Positions 1 through 8,547 of a stretch of DNA of 64,000 nt are shown piece after piece. The translations under genes were made by a program, and so were the position numbers. This DNA is from Brucella pituitosa (lineage in GTDB: Bacteria > Pseudomonadota > Alphaproteobacteria > Rhizobiales > Rhizobiaceae). The notes under the pieces are model-generated. The model saw only the letters and a list, made by a program, of their open reading frames with translations. It ran no database searches and had not been told where the DNA came from. The first letter of the stretch is position 1, and every line of letters starts with the position of its first letter. The stretch lies in contig NZ_PYSY02000002.1 in the NCBI RefSeq assembly GCF_003049685.1, positions 744,001-808,000 on the forward strand, written 5' to 3'.

Positions 1-193
1 CGGCCGCACGCAGCTTATAGTCTGACAGCTCCTGCCGCGTCAGTGCGGCAAGTTCTGTGGCAGCTTCTGCTTTAGCTCCGCACTCCGATCGCACAGTCTT
101 GATGTGGCCTTCGATGTATTTCCAAAGGCCAAACAGAAAGCCGAACAGCATCACAATGAAGCCGACGACGCCCATTATTTCAGTGCCAGTCAT
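1..193 (-). CDS. Small membrane protein, runs off the left edge
   Basis: An ATG at 191-193 opens a frame without stops to the window edge (64 codons visible). Residues 6-23 form a hydrophobic segment (GVVGFIVMLFGFLFGLW), followed by a charged, probably cytoplasmic helix. It lies just downstream of the Rz/Rz1 pair in the lysis cassette, so a holin or accessory lysis role is possible, but no family is recognised. The C-terminus is outside the window. Confidence 0.55.
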   Translation of the reverse strand, partial: MTGTEIMGVVGFIVMLFGFLFGLWKYIEGHIKTVRSECGAKAEAATELAALTRQELSDYKLRAA

Positions 194-230
194 TTCTCAT
201 TACCCATCAATTTGTTCATTACAGCATCCC

Positions 231-416
231 TCAAGGCCGTACCCCGCACAGCTTTTCCATTTTCTCATTCTCGACCAGTATCTGGCGCTTGGTTTCCGAC
301 GTGTCGTCATGGCTGGCGTAGATCGCTCGTGCCACGTCGCAGTAGTTACCGCTTGTCGCGCATCCACTTAGCAAGCCGAGCGTCAACAGCGCTGTCATCA
401 AGACGGCTGATTTCAT
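231..416 (-). CDS. Rz1-like outer-membrane spanin lipoprotein
   Basis: This 61-residue protein has a signal peptide ending in a lipobox (LLSGC), so Cys19 would be lipidated and the protein anchored in the outer membrane. Its start lies inside the upstream Rz-like gene in another frame, an arrangement typical of Rz/Rz1 pairs. Known o-spanins bind the i-spanin across the periplasm and fuse the two membranes at lysis. Assignment rests on architecture and position, since spanins diverge strongly in sequence. Confidence 0.75.
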   Translation of the reverse strand: MKSAVLMTALLTLGLLSGCATSGNYCDVARAIYASHDDTSETKRQILVENEKMEKLCGVRP

Positions 417-582
417 TTTCTATCTTCCGTGCTTTGGTTGCGGATTGTGCGGCGCGCTCGGTCTGAGCCGTTTTGCTGTCAGACCTGCCTTTTAGATACG
501 CGCCGACAAGGACGGCCAGCGCCGCGCTAAGAACAACGGCGTAGCCTGTCAGCTTGGAGCGTAGGGCTAAGAGGAAGGTCAC
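346..582 (-). CDS. Rz-like inner-membrane spanin
   Basis: This 78-residue protein has an N-terminal membrane segment (about residues 13-30, YAVVLSAALAVLVGAYL) and a charged, helical periplasmic tail rich in Lys, Glu, Gln and Arg. That is the i-spanin layout. The Rz1-like lipoprotein gene overlaps its 3' part in another frame, and the upstream 62-residue gene overlaps its start by 4 bp. It belongs to the outer phage lysis cassette and would join the o-spanin for the final, outer-membrane step of lysis. Confidence 0.75.
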   Translation of the reverse strand: MTFLLALRSKLTGYAVVLSAALAVLVGAYLKGRSDSKTAQTERAAQSATKARKIENEISRLDDSAVDARLAKWMRDKR

Positions 583-767
583 GTCTGCTCCCCCGTAAGA
601 AGCAAAGACTTCGAACCGTCGCGTTCGCGGCGGATCAGATACCCGTCGCGTGTTTCAGTGACGCCTTGCGCGAGAGTTAAGCGCACATCAGTCCAATGCT
701 GGACCGTGCCGTCGATCGTAACTGCAGCAGTCTGAGCATAAACATCGTAGTCAATCACGATCCTCAC
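579..767 (-). CDS. Hypothetical protein in the lysis cassette
   Basis: This 62-residue protein has no recognised family, no membrane segment and alternating hydrophobic/charged residues that suggest beta strands. It overlaps the endolysin gene by 4 bp upstream and the Rz-like gene by 4 bp downstream, so it is translationally coupled and probably real. Its role in lysis is unknown. Confidence 0.6.
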   Translation of the reverse strand: MRIVIDYDVYAQTAAVTIDGTVQHWTDVRLTLAQGVTETRDGYLIRRERDGSKSLLLTGEQT

Positions 768-1629
768 GTCGCCACCCTCTTAAGTTCGAGCCTGCCCGTA
801 TGCCAAAGCCAGAAACCGCCGCCCAAGGCAACCACGATCAAGGCAACTGTCAGGAAGGCCCATGGATTAGAAACTGCGCCGATAATGCCGGTAACGAACG
901 TACCGCCACCAGCTGCGACGATGGTCTGCACCGTCTTATCCTTGAGCAAGGGCACGTCATCAGGCTTGGCGTCTTCAACAGCAGCCGCTTTCATTTCACG
1001 CGCAGCGATAAGGCTGTCGAGGAAGTTGCGGTAATAGCCGGCGATAAGCGTAGCCTTATCGATGCCATTGACGATCGCTCGCGCTCCTTCCGGATCTGCT
1101 TTGCCCTTGCCGAAATAATCCCCCTAGCTTACGGCCCGTGAACTTGCCCAGCACCATGCCTTCAAAGAGGACGCGGATCGCCGTAGCCAGCTCCAGCGCT
1201 TTTTTCAGGCACATCGGCGATACCGAATTTCTTGTAATTGTCCTCGCCAGTGATATGAGGCAGGCCGCGTCCTCGATAAGTCCATCCGTCATTGACGCTG
1301 TCGTTACCCATGCGGCCGCCGTAGACCTTGTTTGCTAACTTCTGAGGCTGTCGCACATATGGTTCTGCCGCAGCAATAGTCGCAAACCGCTTGGGCCAAA
1401 CCTGTCTGATACGTGCCGCTGACGTATAATTTAGGTTTTCCTCATTTGGCTGCATTTTGCCGCCAGTTTCATGAAAGACCGTTGCAAGAATATACGCGAT
1501 CTGCTCATCGGGTAGATTACGACGCTCCGCTTCAGCCAAGATAGCCTCTGTGCCACTAACCTGAGCCTGGCTCAAACGGCCGCCAAAAGGCGCGCGCCTC
1601 GCATACGCGAAGAACGTTGTTTTGTTCAT
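764..1629 (-). pseudogene. GH19 (chitinase-like) endolysin with C-terminal membrane segment, two frameshifts
   Basis: The N-terminal part shows GH19 endolysin hallmarks: FHETGG with the catalytic Glu, and ENLNYTSA with the second acidic residue. The reading frame then shifts twice: one extra base in an A6 run (plus-strand T6 at 1200-1205) and one in a G5 run (C5 at 1120-1124). Removing one base from each run restores a 287-residue protein. It ends in a hydrophobic segment (SNPWAFLTVALIVVALGGGFWLW) that could insert in the membrane. As written only the first 155 residues are made. Either sequencing error or inactivation fits. Confidence 0.8.
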
Positions 1630-1793
1630 TTGATTGTCCTTGGAGTTTAAACGAGCAAATGCGCCGCCGCGTTTATGCGTCGTGCCATTGTGTTTTCCTT
1701 AGATTGTGATTGTGAGGGTCTTGAAACCGATAGATTTTTGACTAAATCGAAGCCGTCATTCCAACAATAGCGTTCGATCAAATGGAGGTTTCG

Positions 1794-2096
1794 ATGAGCG
1801 ACCGTTTGTTTGACAGTCCTGTTTTTGTGAAGGACGGCCCTTACCTTATACGTGAGATTGCCAGCATCGGAGATGCGCTAGATTTTCTCTACGAGTGGCC
1901 CGAGTATGACCGTGGCCTCATTTACGAAACCGCTTGGAAAGCGTGCTGCGACAGTCACGATGGCATCAAACCAGTGAAAGTGGCAGAGAGCGCCATTCGA
2001 GGTTTCGCCAAGAAGAACGGAATTCTCGAAAAACCAGAAGTTGCGATCCCTTGGATGAAGGGCAAAAAATCAGGAGGCGGCCTAGTTCAGGCTTGA
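1794..2096 (+). CDS. DUF982-family protein
   Basis: This protein of about 100 residues resembles the DUF982 family, common in Hyphomicrobiales and of unknown function (core: DALDFLYEWP, then AWKACCDSHDG). The start is placed at 1794 because GGAGG lies six bases upstream; the in-frame ATG at 1782 overlaps that ribosome binding site. It reads against the outer late operon, between the lysis cassette and the glycosyltransferase island, so it is probably cargo expressed from its own promoter. Confidence 0.7.
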   Translation: MSDRLFDSPVFVKDGPYLIREIASIGDALDFLYEWPEYDRGLIYETAWKACCDSHDGIKPVKVAESAIRGFAKKNGILEKPEVAIPWMKGKKSGGGLVQA

Positions 2097-2105
2097 AAGC
2101 GCATC

Positions 2106-2219
2106 ATGATTTGGGTTTTGCTATTTGAAGCGGCTATTCTTGCTACGCTGTCATATGTGGTAGCCTTGATCGGCTGGAAAGAGATCAGGTACTACATGAA
2201 CAACCGACGTAAACTGTAA
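2106..2219 (+). CDS. Small single-pass membrane protein (37 aa)
   Basis: The frame starts ATG ATT TGG and gives a hydrophobic segment from residue 2 to about 23, then a basic tail (NNRRKL). It starts 9 bases after the DUF982 stop and is followed at once by an intrinsic terminator, which supports a two-gene plus-strand unit. No family is recognised. Small membrane proteins expressed in lysogens often act in superinfection exclusion, but that is only a guess here. Confidence 0.5.
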   Translation: MIWVLLFEAAILATLSYVVALIGWKEIRYYMNNRRKL

Positions 2220-2235
2220 CACTAGTTTTAAATCA

Positions 2236-2270
2236 AACCCCGGTCCCATCGCCGGGGTTTTGTTTGTTTC
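2236..2270 (+). terminator. Intrinsic terminator after the DUF982 unit
   Basis: The stem AACCCCGG / CCGGGGTT (2236-2243 with 2252-2259) is followed by TTGTTTGTTTC. It is the first of three near-identical hairpins in 280 bp. Confidence 0.8.
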
Positions 2271-2336
2271 CTCTTTTAAGATATCGTTATGAAAGAGCGT
2301 CTTCACTCACCCTGACTGGTGCCTTACATTGTTAAT

Positions 2337-2412
2337 GCGCACCGTCCCAAGCCCCCCGCTTACTCCTCGGTGCGCAGAACCCCGGCATGGTCCTCCAGCC
2401 GGGGTTTTTATT
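2337..2412 (+). ncRNA. Candidate small RNA: C-rich-loop hairpin plus terminator
   Basis: Two hairpins lie back to back. The first is GCGCACCG / CGGTGCGC (2337-2344 with 2368-2375), with a C-rich loop containing CCCAAGCCCCCCGC. The second is the terminator AACCCCGGC / GCCGGGGTT (2378-2386 with 2398-2406) followed by TTTATTT. No open frame fits between 2271 and 2412. The same 14-nt C-rich loop recurs in the plus-strand terminator hairpin at 57811-57864. Transcription is not shown; no promoter was identified with confidence. Confidence 0.45.
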
Positions 2413-2473
2413 TATCAAGAGCTCGAGTAATGTCGAACAGCGTTGAGGTAAATGCGAATCAGCCTTAGCGCAG

Positions 2474-2510
2474 AACCCCGGTGGGCTTTGCGGTCGCCGG
2501 GGTTTTCTTC
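2474..2510 (+). terminator. Third tandem terminator-like hairpin
   Basis: AACCCCGG / CCGGGGTT (2474-2481 with 2497-2504) is followed by TTCTTC. The preceding GCGCAG matches the bases before the second hairpin, so the unit looks duplicated. Confidence 0.65.
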
Positions 2511-2628
2511 ATTCCAGGGTGGGTGTAAGCTTGGCGAGCGCAGTTCATCTTCGAGACGCGACTGGAGACCTGCGTAGCCCCCGGCTTTCTGGGAGGTCAG
2601 TCGGGGGTTCTACAGGAAGGGAGGACTG

Positions 2629-2751
2629 ATGAGCCAATTGCGAGAATTTATTACTTCAGATATCGGACAGATGATTATCGGCGGGTCAGCGCCCATTCTG
2701 GCGGTGGTGTTCTTGGTGTTGCTTGCCCAAAACCGCCGCATTCGCTTCTGA
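2629..2751 (+). CDS. Small single-pass membrane protein (40 aa)
   Basis: A strong ribosome binding site (AAGGGAGGACTG) precedes ATG at 2629. The 40-residue product has a soluble, charged N-terminus and a hydrophobic segment (about residues 16-32, IGGSAPILAVVFLVLLA), ending in a basic tail (NRRIRF). No family is recognised. It is one of three such genes on the plus strand between 2.1 and 3.0 kb. Confidence 0.5.
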   Translation: MSQLREFITSDIGQMIIGGSAPILAVVFLVLLAQNRRIRF

Positions 2752-2876
2752 TACCCAGACTGCAAAGAGTTCTTATTAATTATTTGGCGCTAGCCTTCCT
2801 GAGCAATTGTCAGTTCCAAAACGAGAGTCGGTAAGCTTTTTTTGATTGAATTTCATGCTTTGCCTACGGGGGGAGA

Positions 2877-2966
2877 ATGTATCACACGCATCTGGAAGAC
2901 TTCGAAGCTCTGATGATTATCGTTGCACTGGTTGTTATCGGTTGCATTTCCAAAGGAAGCCTCTGA
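2877..2966 (+). CDS. Very small membrane protein (29 aa)
   Basis: GGGGGGAG lies directly before an ATG at 2877. The 29-residue product has an acidic N-terminus (HLEDFEA) and a hydrophobic segment (LMIIVALVVIGCI). Its length is near the detection limit. The ribosome binding site and the resemblance in layout to the two small genes upstream are the only support. Confidence 0.4.
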   Translation: MYHTHLEDFEALMIIVALVVIGCISKGSL

Positions 2967-3130
2967 CTTCCTTTCGGCATGAAACCGCCTCAATGGCGGT
3001 GTCACGCACTTATTCGTTGTTCAATTTGATTGCCTCAAATCGTAATCATGATAATTAGCCACTTTTACAGGCCAATGATCTACGACGTTTTGCAGCAAGA
3101 ATAGCCAGACCGAACATTGAGTAGGGTAGA

Positions 3131-3400
3131 ATGACCAGAATAATGAGAGAGTGGAGCGAGACAGAGGAAAAGATTGCTCAGGATACGGTTGATAAATTCC
3201 ACAAAGTTTTGAATGCAATGCTAGCGGAAAAGAAGATGACACATGCTGATTTAGGCGCGGCTTTAGGTGTAACAAGGGCTCGCGCTAGTCAACTTCTCGG
3301 TCGTAATACTAACCCATCCATGCGTTACACCGCATTAGTTCTTCACCGACTAGGCTATACGCTGGAAATCAAAAAAATAAAATCCCGTCGCCGTAAGTGA
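3131..3400 (+). CDS. XRE-family helix-turn-helix regulator
   Basis: This 89-residue protein contains a Cro/CI-type helix-turn-helix at about residues 36-75 (MTHADLGAALGVTRARASQLLG, then PSMRYTALVLHRLGY) and a basic C-terminus (KSRRRK). It stands alone on the plus strand between small membrane genes and the glycosyltransferase island. It is unlikely to be the main prophage repressor, having no effector or oligomerisation domain. It may control the neighbouring cargo or be an orphan antitoxin-type regulator. Confidence 0.75.
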   Translation: MTRIMREWSETEEKIAQDTVDKFHKVLNAMLAEKKMTHADLGAALGVTRARASQLLGRNTNPSMRYTALVLHRLGYTLEIKKIKSRRRK

Positions 3401-3538
3401 TCTACATAGGGGGCATATTCAACCAGCTGCGTTGCATTGATACCAATTGTAACGTCATATTTGCAGGGTTGGCTTTTCAGTAACTCCTGTATAAATGCTG
3501 TTAGCGCAGACTGAATATTTTATGCAGATTGTGCAGCC

Positions 3539-3585
3539 CCTGTGCGTTGTGGGAGATGCGCAGGAGGCGTTTATTTTTTATATTT
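3539..3585 (+). terminator. Possible terminator after the XRE gene
   Basis: CCTGTGCG (3539-3546) can pair with TGCGCAGG (3557-3564) through two wobble pairs, followed by a T-rich stretch (TTTATTTTTTAT). It overlaps the end of the convergent FkbM gene. Confidence 0.4.
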
Positions 3586-4453
3586 TTTGATAATCCGCAC
3601 GAAGAAATACATATGTTGGGCTAATTGGGAAAAATGCTTCAGAAGAACTCTGAAAAGATTCCATATCTAGCAACTTAAGTTGATATTTGTCTTTAGATAT
3701 CCCGGCTCGATAAACTATAGGATGCGACGACGATACAAGCGAAGCAAATTCGTTGACTCGTTCATCCCAAAATTCGGTGAATATTGCCCTTGGTGGACAG
3801 TCTTTGAGAGATTGATATGCACCGTTGATGACGTCAATTTCCGCGCCTTCAACATCCAGCTTCCATATATCAAAAGGACCACTTTGCAAACTATCGATCG
3901 TGATTGTCGGAGTAGTGATAAATTTAACATCGTCCCCAAATATGTGCGAGAACTTTGCAATCACCGCACTATCATATGTTGAACCTTGATTGTGCGTTTT
4001 CGAGATCGCTATATCGACGAATGCGCCTGAACGTTGGCTCAGCGCAGCTTCGGTAACAGATATTCTGGCATCACCTAACCGCCTTATTCTTTCAGACAAC
4101 CACGGCAACGCTTCCACACATTCGACAAAAGATGCACCAGAATGCAGGAATTGAAGCGCAGTCAACCCGATATTAGCACCACCGTCCAGTATCCGGTCTC
4201 CCTGCCTCACGAACCGTTCCATGAGTAAGGTATCAATATCGTATTGAGGATAGCGGAGTGGTGTACTCAAACATGCCGCGTATCGACGCTCATGAATATT
4301 ACACAGATCCAATATGATCTTATTCTGGCCGACTTTCAGAGTAACATTTCCCTGATCGCGAAGGATTTCGTCAAGATCGGTGCAAAATCCAACTTCAGAT
4401 TTCCCCTCATGCGTGATGAGAAACTGAGATATTAATTTACGAAAAAATCTCAC
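3578..4453 (-). CDS. FkbM-family methyltransferase
   Basis: This 291-residue protein carries the class I methyltransferase fold of the FkbM family. The SAM-binding loop is DGGANIGLTALQFL (about residues 91-104), and IDSLQSGPFDIWKLDVEGAE is the family's second signature (about 190-210). FkbM enzymes O-methylate sugars or secondary metabolites. Beside two glycosyltransferases and a KpsS-like gene, it most likely methylates a surface polysaccharide. The codon use is AT-richer than the flanking phage genes, a sign of recent acquisition as cargo. Confidence 0.85.
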   Translation of the reverse strand: MRFFRKLISQFLITHEGKSEVGFCTDLDEILRDQGNVTLKVGQNKIILDLCNIHERRYAACLSTPLRYPQYDIDTLLMERFVRQGDRILDGGANIGLTALQFLHSGASFVECVEALPWLSERIRRLGDARISVTEAALSQRSGAFVDIAISKTHNQGSTYDSAVIAKFSHIFGDDVKFITTPTITIDSLQSGPFDIWKLDVEGAEIDVINGAYQSLKDCPPRAIFTEFWDERVNEFASLVSSSHPIVYRAGISKDKYQLKLLDMESFQSSSEAFFPISPTYVFLRADYQKI

Positions 4454-4500
4454 AATCTCTTCCTTGCTTCCAATACACGCTCTAATTGTTAGATATTTTT

Positions 4501-4528
4501 TTGAATCGATATTACTGTTATCTATAAT
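4501..4528 (+). promoter_or_regulatory. Candidate sigma70-type promoter for the KpsS-like gene
   Basis: TTGAAT, 16 bases, then TATAAT, about 40 bases before the TTG start at 4571. It lies in the AT-rich divergent gap between the FkbM and KpsS-like genes. Confidence 0.5.
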
Positions 4529-4570
4529 ATCCTATCGCTTTTCTAAATAACAACTGAGGAAAATCCGATT

Positions 4571-5895
4571 TTGTTGAATGAACAGACACAAATCGTTGTT
4601 GAATTACCCACCGACTGGATGTTGAACCCCGTCGACGGCGCACGCCACAGGATTTTCCTGACCAATGTTATGGGTGCACTTTCAAAACTGCATCCGTCAA
4701 TTGTCGTACGGGATGTTCCTTGGGGTACTGACCTAGTTGAAAGATCCCCCTCCGCCAGACGGCGTACTTTTTTCCTTTCACTCTGTCGGAAAAGTGCGTG
4801 GAGTTTGGCGCTTAAAAGAAGCCGCCATACCGCCCTTATACGCTATAGATCGAACTGGTCACTCTGGCTGGTCTGAGATTGCTAACGACAAAAAGCTCCA
4901 AGAGAAGGCATATTCATTTGATCTAGAAAAAAGCAAAGTTGATAATAAGGAATTACAAAGAAAGATTTCAATTAGATAAAATAAGCAAATATCCGCAACC
5001 CGGTTTGTTTGATCAAGAAATTAGGGACTATGTATTCATTCCTCTTCAAGTTCAATCTGACCCAGTAGCTAAGTTTGCTGATATTGATGCGTTAACCATT
5101 CTCAAGTCGGCATCAATTCTTTCGCTCGAAACAGGTATACATGTCGTTGTCAAAAGGCACCCATACTGCGATAGTGACGCGATAGCAGCATTCATCGAAA
5201 GTGCCACGGCGGCGAACCCCTTTTTTCATACCAGTCAAGCCAATGTACATGATCTCATTGAGCATTGTTCATCAGTTATTGCTGTAAATTCGGGAGTTGG
5301 TCTCGAGGCGCTCATTCATGGAAAACCTGTCTATGCTTGTGGACTTTCCGAATGGTATCCCGCAAGCCATCGCATAAAAGACGCTGCAGAACTTCGCCTG
5401 GCATTTCACGAGATTCAACCTGAGGCAGATAATAAATCTATAGCTTACCTGGGATATCTTCTTTCCGAATACTGGATTGACGGTTCGGATTTCCGAGTAG
5501 TTTCAGAAAGATTGAAACGCTGTTTAAACGAATCCCCCATCAGCGATATTAAGGTGGCACCCATTGCTCCTAAGAAGCTGAAAGTGTGCGGCGAAGTTGG
5601 AGAGTTGGAACGCCGGTTAGCGAGGGTGATGACCGATCTTAATTACTTCAAAGATGAGAATGATCAACTTAAAAGAACGGAGCTAACAGATCGAGAGTAC
5701 ACGCAACAAATTTTAGAAGAACTGTCTGCCTTAAAGAAACTCAATGGATCTCAATCTTTACAAATTACTGAGATCCAAAAGAAGCTGAGTACCGTGAAAT
5801 CAGAAAACATCCGATATCAAAATCTAATCGGAAAAATAAGAGACAAGCCTCTTAGCAGTGCGATTAAGCTTCTCGCAAATAAGCTGGGGAAGTAA
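4571..5895 (+). pseudogene. KpsS/capsule-biosynthesis-type glycosyltransferase with coiled-coil tail, two frameshifts
   Basis: Three overlapping frames make one protein of about 440 residues once a base is removed from the C5 run at 4746-4750 and from the A6 run at 4927-4932. The middle part resembles capsule polysaccharide (Kdo-type) transferases: YVFIPLQVQSDP and IAVNSGVGLEALIHGKPVYACG, the nucleotide-sugar binding loop of GT-B enzymes. The last 100 residues are a predicted coiled coil. The start is a TTG nine bases after GAGGA. It reads opposite to its neighbours in the surface-modification island. As written it is broken. Confidence 0.7.
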
Positions 5896-5899
5896 CCCC

Positions 5900-7297
5900 T
5901 CAGCTCATCTGTTCTAAATTTCGACCTGAAAGCATTCTTTCGCGATAATCATCTTTGAGGTCTTCGCGTATCAACGATAGAGCCCAGCGATGAGTGGCCG
6001 CTTCTATCGGACCCAAGTGGTTCAACAATTCACCATCATATTTTGTCTCGATTACTTGATAGAGATAATCAAATATCTCGAAGTGAATGTATAGACGCTC
6101 ATCGTCGAAACTCACGTCCTGGCCTGGCCTACCCATTCTATAGAAATAATGCGCATCAGGAATTACGACAACGGACTGCGCTAAACTTAGAGCGAGGTAG
6201 GCAAATGGCAGATCGTCAAATCGCTTCAACGAATTATTGAATCTTAGATCATATTTATTCAAGAAGTCACGCCTGTATATACGTCTCCAAATAGAGGGTG
6301 AATTGAAAATAAAATCCGGTTTGAAATTCGTTTCATATGGGAAGATTAGAGGCAATCTTATTGGCTCGTTACCGAAATTCGTTTTACTTCCACCGCTTTC
6401 GTAAGCTTCTACGTATCCGCACTGTCCAATATCTTTGAAACCTGGAAGTACTGCATTCAACAAATCCTCGAACATATACGGAGAAACCCAATCGTCACCG
6501 TCAACAAAGCCGACATAATACCCACTTGCTTCAGCGAGGCCAGCGTTACGCGCGGACGCACAACCGCCATTCTCTTTATGAATTACTTTAATAATTTCCG
6601 GGTAACGGCTTGCCCAATCATCTGCAATTGCACCTGAATTGTCTTTAGCACCGTCATCGACGACAATAATTTCGATCTCCTTCAACGTCTGACTTGAAAG
6701 GGTTTCCAAGCACTTAGGCAGATAATTCTCGATGCCGTACGCAGGAACTATGACCGATACATATTTTTGCAACCCCTTTACGGATTTCGCTAAGCTCATC
6801 TCACTGGACAAAGATCGGACATAGAATAGATCGGCGACGCAAGATAAATCTCTATGTAATTGATATGGCGACCTACAAAGTGAGCCAAACGCACCGCAAA
6901 GATAACCTATTTTTATTTTAACCGAACCCAGTTCGGTAATAAGCTCATCTGTAAAATAGTGTTCATCAACCCTACAGAAATCGACACCATCCACTCCAAG
7001 TCTCTGAAGAGACACCATTAGTTCATCAACGTTATTGACAGCAATATCGCCACACTGCGCGACATCAATCTTGCAATCCCACGTAATGATCCGAGCGCCG
7101 GGGTAGTTGGCTTTGACAAACTCAATCTCTAAACCGGATCGCGCTCCTAGAAACAGGCAAACTGGACGAGGTGAAACTGGAGCAGTCAGGGGACCATAAA
7201 ACTCACTTAATATGCGACCCAAATCAGCCTGAACGCTTGAAGCTATATCCGAGCGGCGTTTCAAACTGCCAGCAACTCTTTCCCACAAATATGACAT
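5900..7297 (-). CDS. GT2 glycosyltransferase with N-terminal FkbM-like domain
   Basis: This 465-residue protein has an N-terminal part of about 175 residues with a degenerate FkbM-like fold (FLGARSGLEIEFV, FCRVDEHYF). A GT-A family 2 domain starts at about residue 180: VSVIVPAYGIENYLPKCLETL, VVDDGAKDNS and the DxD motif in GFVDGDDWVS. It should transfer a sugar from a nucleotide donor onto a cell-surface glycan. It overlaps the next GT2 gene by one base (start/stop), so the two are an operon. The acceptor is unknown. Confidence 0.85.
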   Translation of the reverse strand: MSYLWERVAGSLKRRSDIASSVQADLGRILSEFYGPLTAPVSPRPVCLFLGARSGLEIEFVKANYPGARIITWDCKIDVAQCGDIAVNNVDELMVSLQRLGVDGVDFCRVDEHYFTDELITELGSVKIKIGYLCGAFGSLCRSPYQLHRDLSCVADLFYVRSLSSEMSLAKSVKGLQKYVSVIVPAYGIENYLPKCLETLSSQTLKEIEIIVVDDGAKDNSGAIADDWASRYPEIIKVIHKENGGCASARNAGLAEASGYYVGFVDGDDWVSPYMFEDLLNAVLPGFKDIGQCGYVEAYESGGSKTNFGNEPIRLPLIFPYETNFKPDFIFNSPSIWRRIYRRDFLNKYDLRFNNSLKRFDDLPFAYLALSLAQSVVVIPDAHYFYRMGRPGQDVSFDDERLYIHFEIFDYLYQVIETKYDGELLNHLGPIEAATHRWALSLIREDLKDDYRERMLSGRNLEQMS

Positions 7298-8547
7298 TAT
7301 CTTCCGACCATCATGTTTTTGATTTTTCTAGTAGGTGCTTTAACTAACGAAATGATGCTTCGCTTTATGAGTCGCGCCGGAACCATCGGAAAATCTTTAA
7401 TAGTTTGTAGTTTAGATTTGTGTTCGAACACAACACTCTCAACTTCGGACAATGCAGAAAGTGGTTGATCTTCCAAATTAACACCGACCAAGGACTTCAA
7501 AGCTCGGCCATCTTTGTTCGCTGAAAATTCGCAGAACTGTGCCTCAGCCATATTCTCCGAATATCTTTCCTTATAGATCAACCACCAGATGCTTGGTATT
7601 TTCGTAATCGAATCTAAAAATATATCAATAAACTCTGACCGCATATTCTTCGGGCATTCGGTGGCGCACCAGTGCACTAATCTAGCAAGCTGTCCACATA
7701 AACACGCCCCCGCTTCGGTAGACAAATCGCCAATATAGGCACTCTCGGAGATTTGCTTTACAGAGTGCAAGATATCGAAACGCGTCGCGCCTTTTGATGC
7801 CGTAATCTGTCCAGCTCTATCTATACGATATATTAGCAGACATTCGTTGAGCAAACCTACGCGCGATGCCCTTGCTATCGACGCTGCATGGGGGGCTACA
7901 TCCTCAAAGTGCACCCCTTCTGGGAATTTTTCTACGCTTTGATCGAAGAATTTTTTATTGTAGAGTCTAATTACCGCGCTCGGCTCAACACGGAATAATC
8001 TTCCTTCTCGGCTGGCGTTTGTCACTTTGAAGTGGTCGCCACCTAAAATTGAATTAATTATGTCATGATCCCCGAATTTAGAGGTACGCATAGTTAAGTT
8101 ACTAAAACGTCTAGCTCTAGCAATTATGACATCTAAACTATTCAATTCCGCCAACTGTACCATTGTTGGATAAGTGTATGAACAGGCGTAATCATCGCTA
8201 TCGAAAAATGTAATGTAACGCCCTCTTGCCGCGGACGCCCCTGCATTCCTAGCCGAACCAAGCCCACCATTTTCTTTTATGATATAAACGACATTGAAAT
8301 CGTTACTACTAATCCATTTTAGTATTGCCTCATGCGATCCATCTGAGCTACCGTCATTTACAACAATTACCTCATAATCATCATCAAACGATGAAACAAT
8401 GGACTGCAGAGTTTCTACCACATACTTTTGCGTATTGTAGACCGGCACTACTACCGAAAGTAATGGTGTTTTTCCTGTCAGCCTTGATAAGAATACGTTC
8501 TGTTTTATCAGGCCATGCCCATCTACGACCGTCATGCCGACCGCCAT
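7297..8547 (-). CDS. GT2 glycosyltransferase
   Basis: This 416-residue protein has a GT-A family 2 domain near its start (LLSVVVPVYNTQKYVVETLQ, VVNDGSSDGS) and the DxD metal-binding motif in TFFDSDDYA. The C-terminal 150 residues are helical and basic, and could contact membrane or acceptor. It is coupled to the upstream small membrane gene (16-bp overlap) and to the downstream GT2 gene. Phages often carry such cassettes to alter the host O-antigen or capsule and block reinfection. Confidence 0.85.
   Translation of the reverse strand: MAVGMTVVDGHGLIKQNVFLSRLTGKTPLLSVVVPVYNTQKYVVETLQSIVSSFDDDYEVIVVNDGSSDGSHEAILKWISSNDFNVVYIIKENGGLGSARNAGASAARGRYITFFDSDDYACSYTYPTMVQLAELNSLDVIIARARRFSNLTMRTSKFGDHDIINSILGGDHFKVTNASREGRLFRVEPSAVIRLYNKKFFDQSVEKFPEGVHFEDVAPHAASIARASRVGLLNECLLIYRIDRAGQITASKGATRFDILHSVKQISESAYIGDLSTEAGACLCGQLARLVHWCATECPKNMRSEFIDIFLDSITKIPSIWWLIYKERYSENMAEAQFCEFSANKDGRALKSLVGVNLEDQPLSALSEVESVVFEHKSKLQTIKDFPMVPARLIKRSIISLVKAPTRKIKNMMVGR

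Noticed and set aside
1630-1690. 13-codon leader frame before the endolysin
   Set aside because: Has a fair ribosome binding site but is too short to judge. Could be a leader peptide or chance.
2846-3058. 70-codon plus-strand frame
   Set aside because: No ribosome binding site. It runs over a better supported 29-codon frame and a hairpin region.
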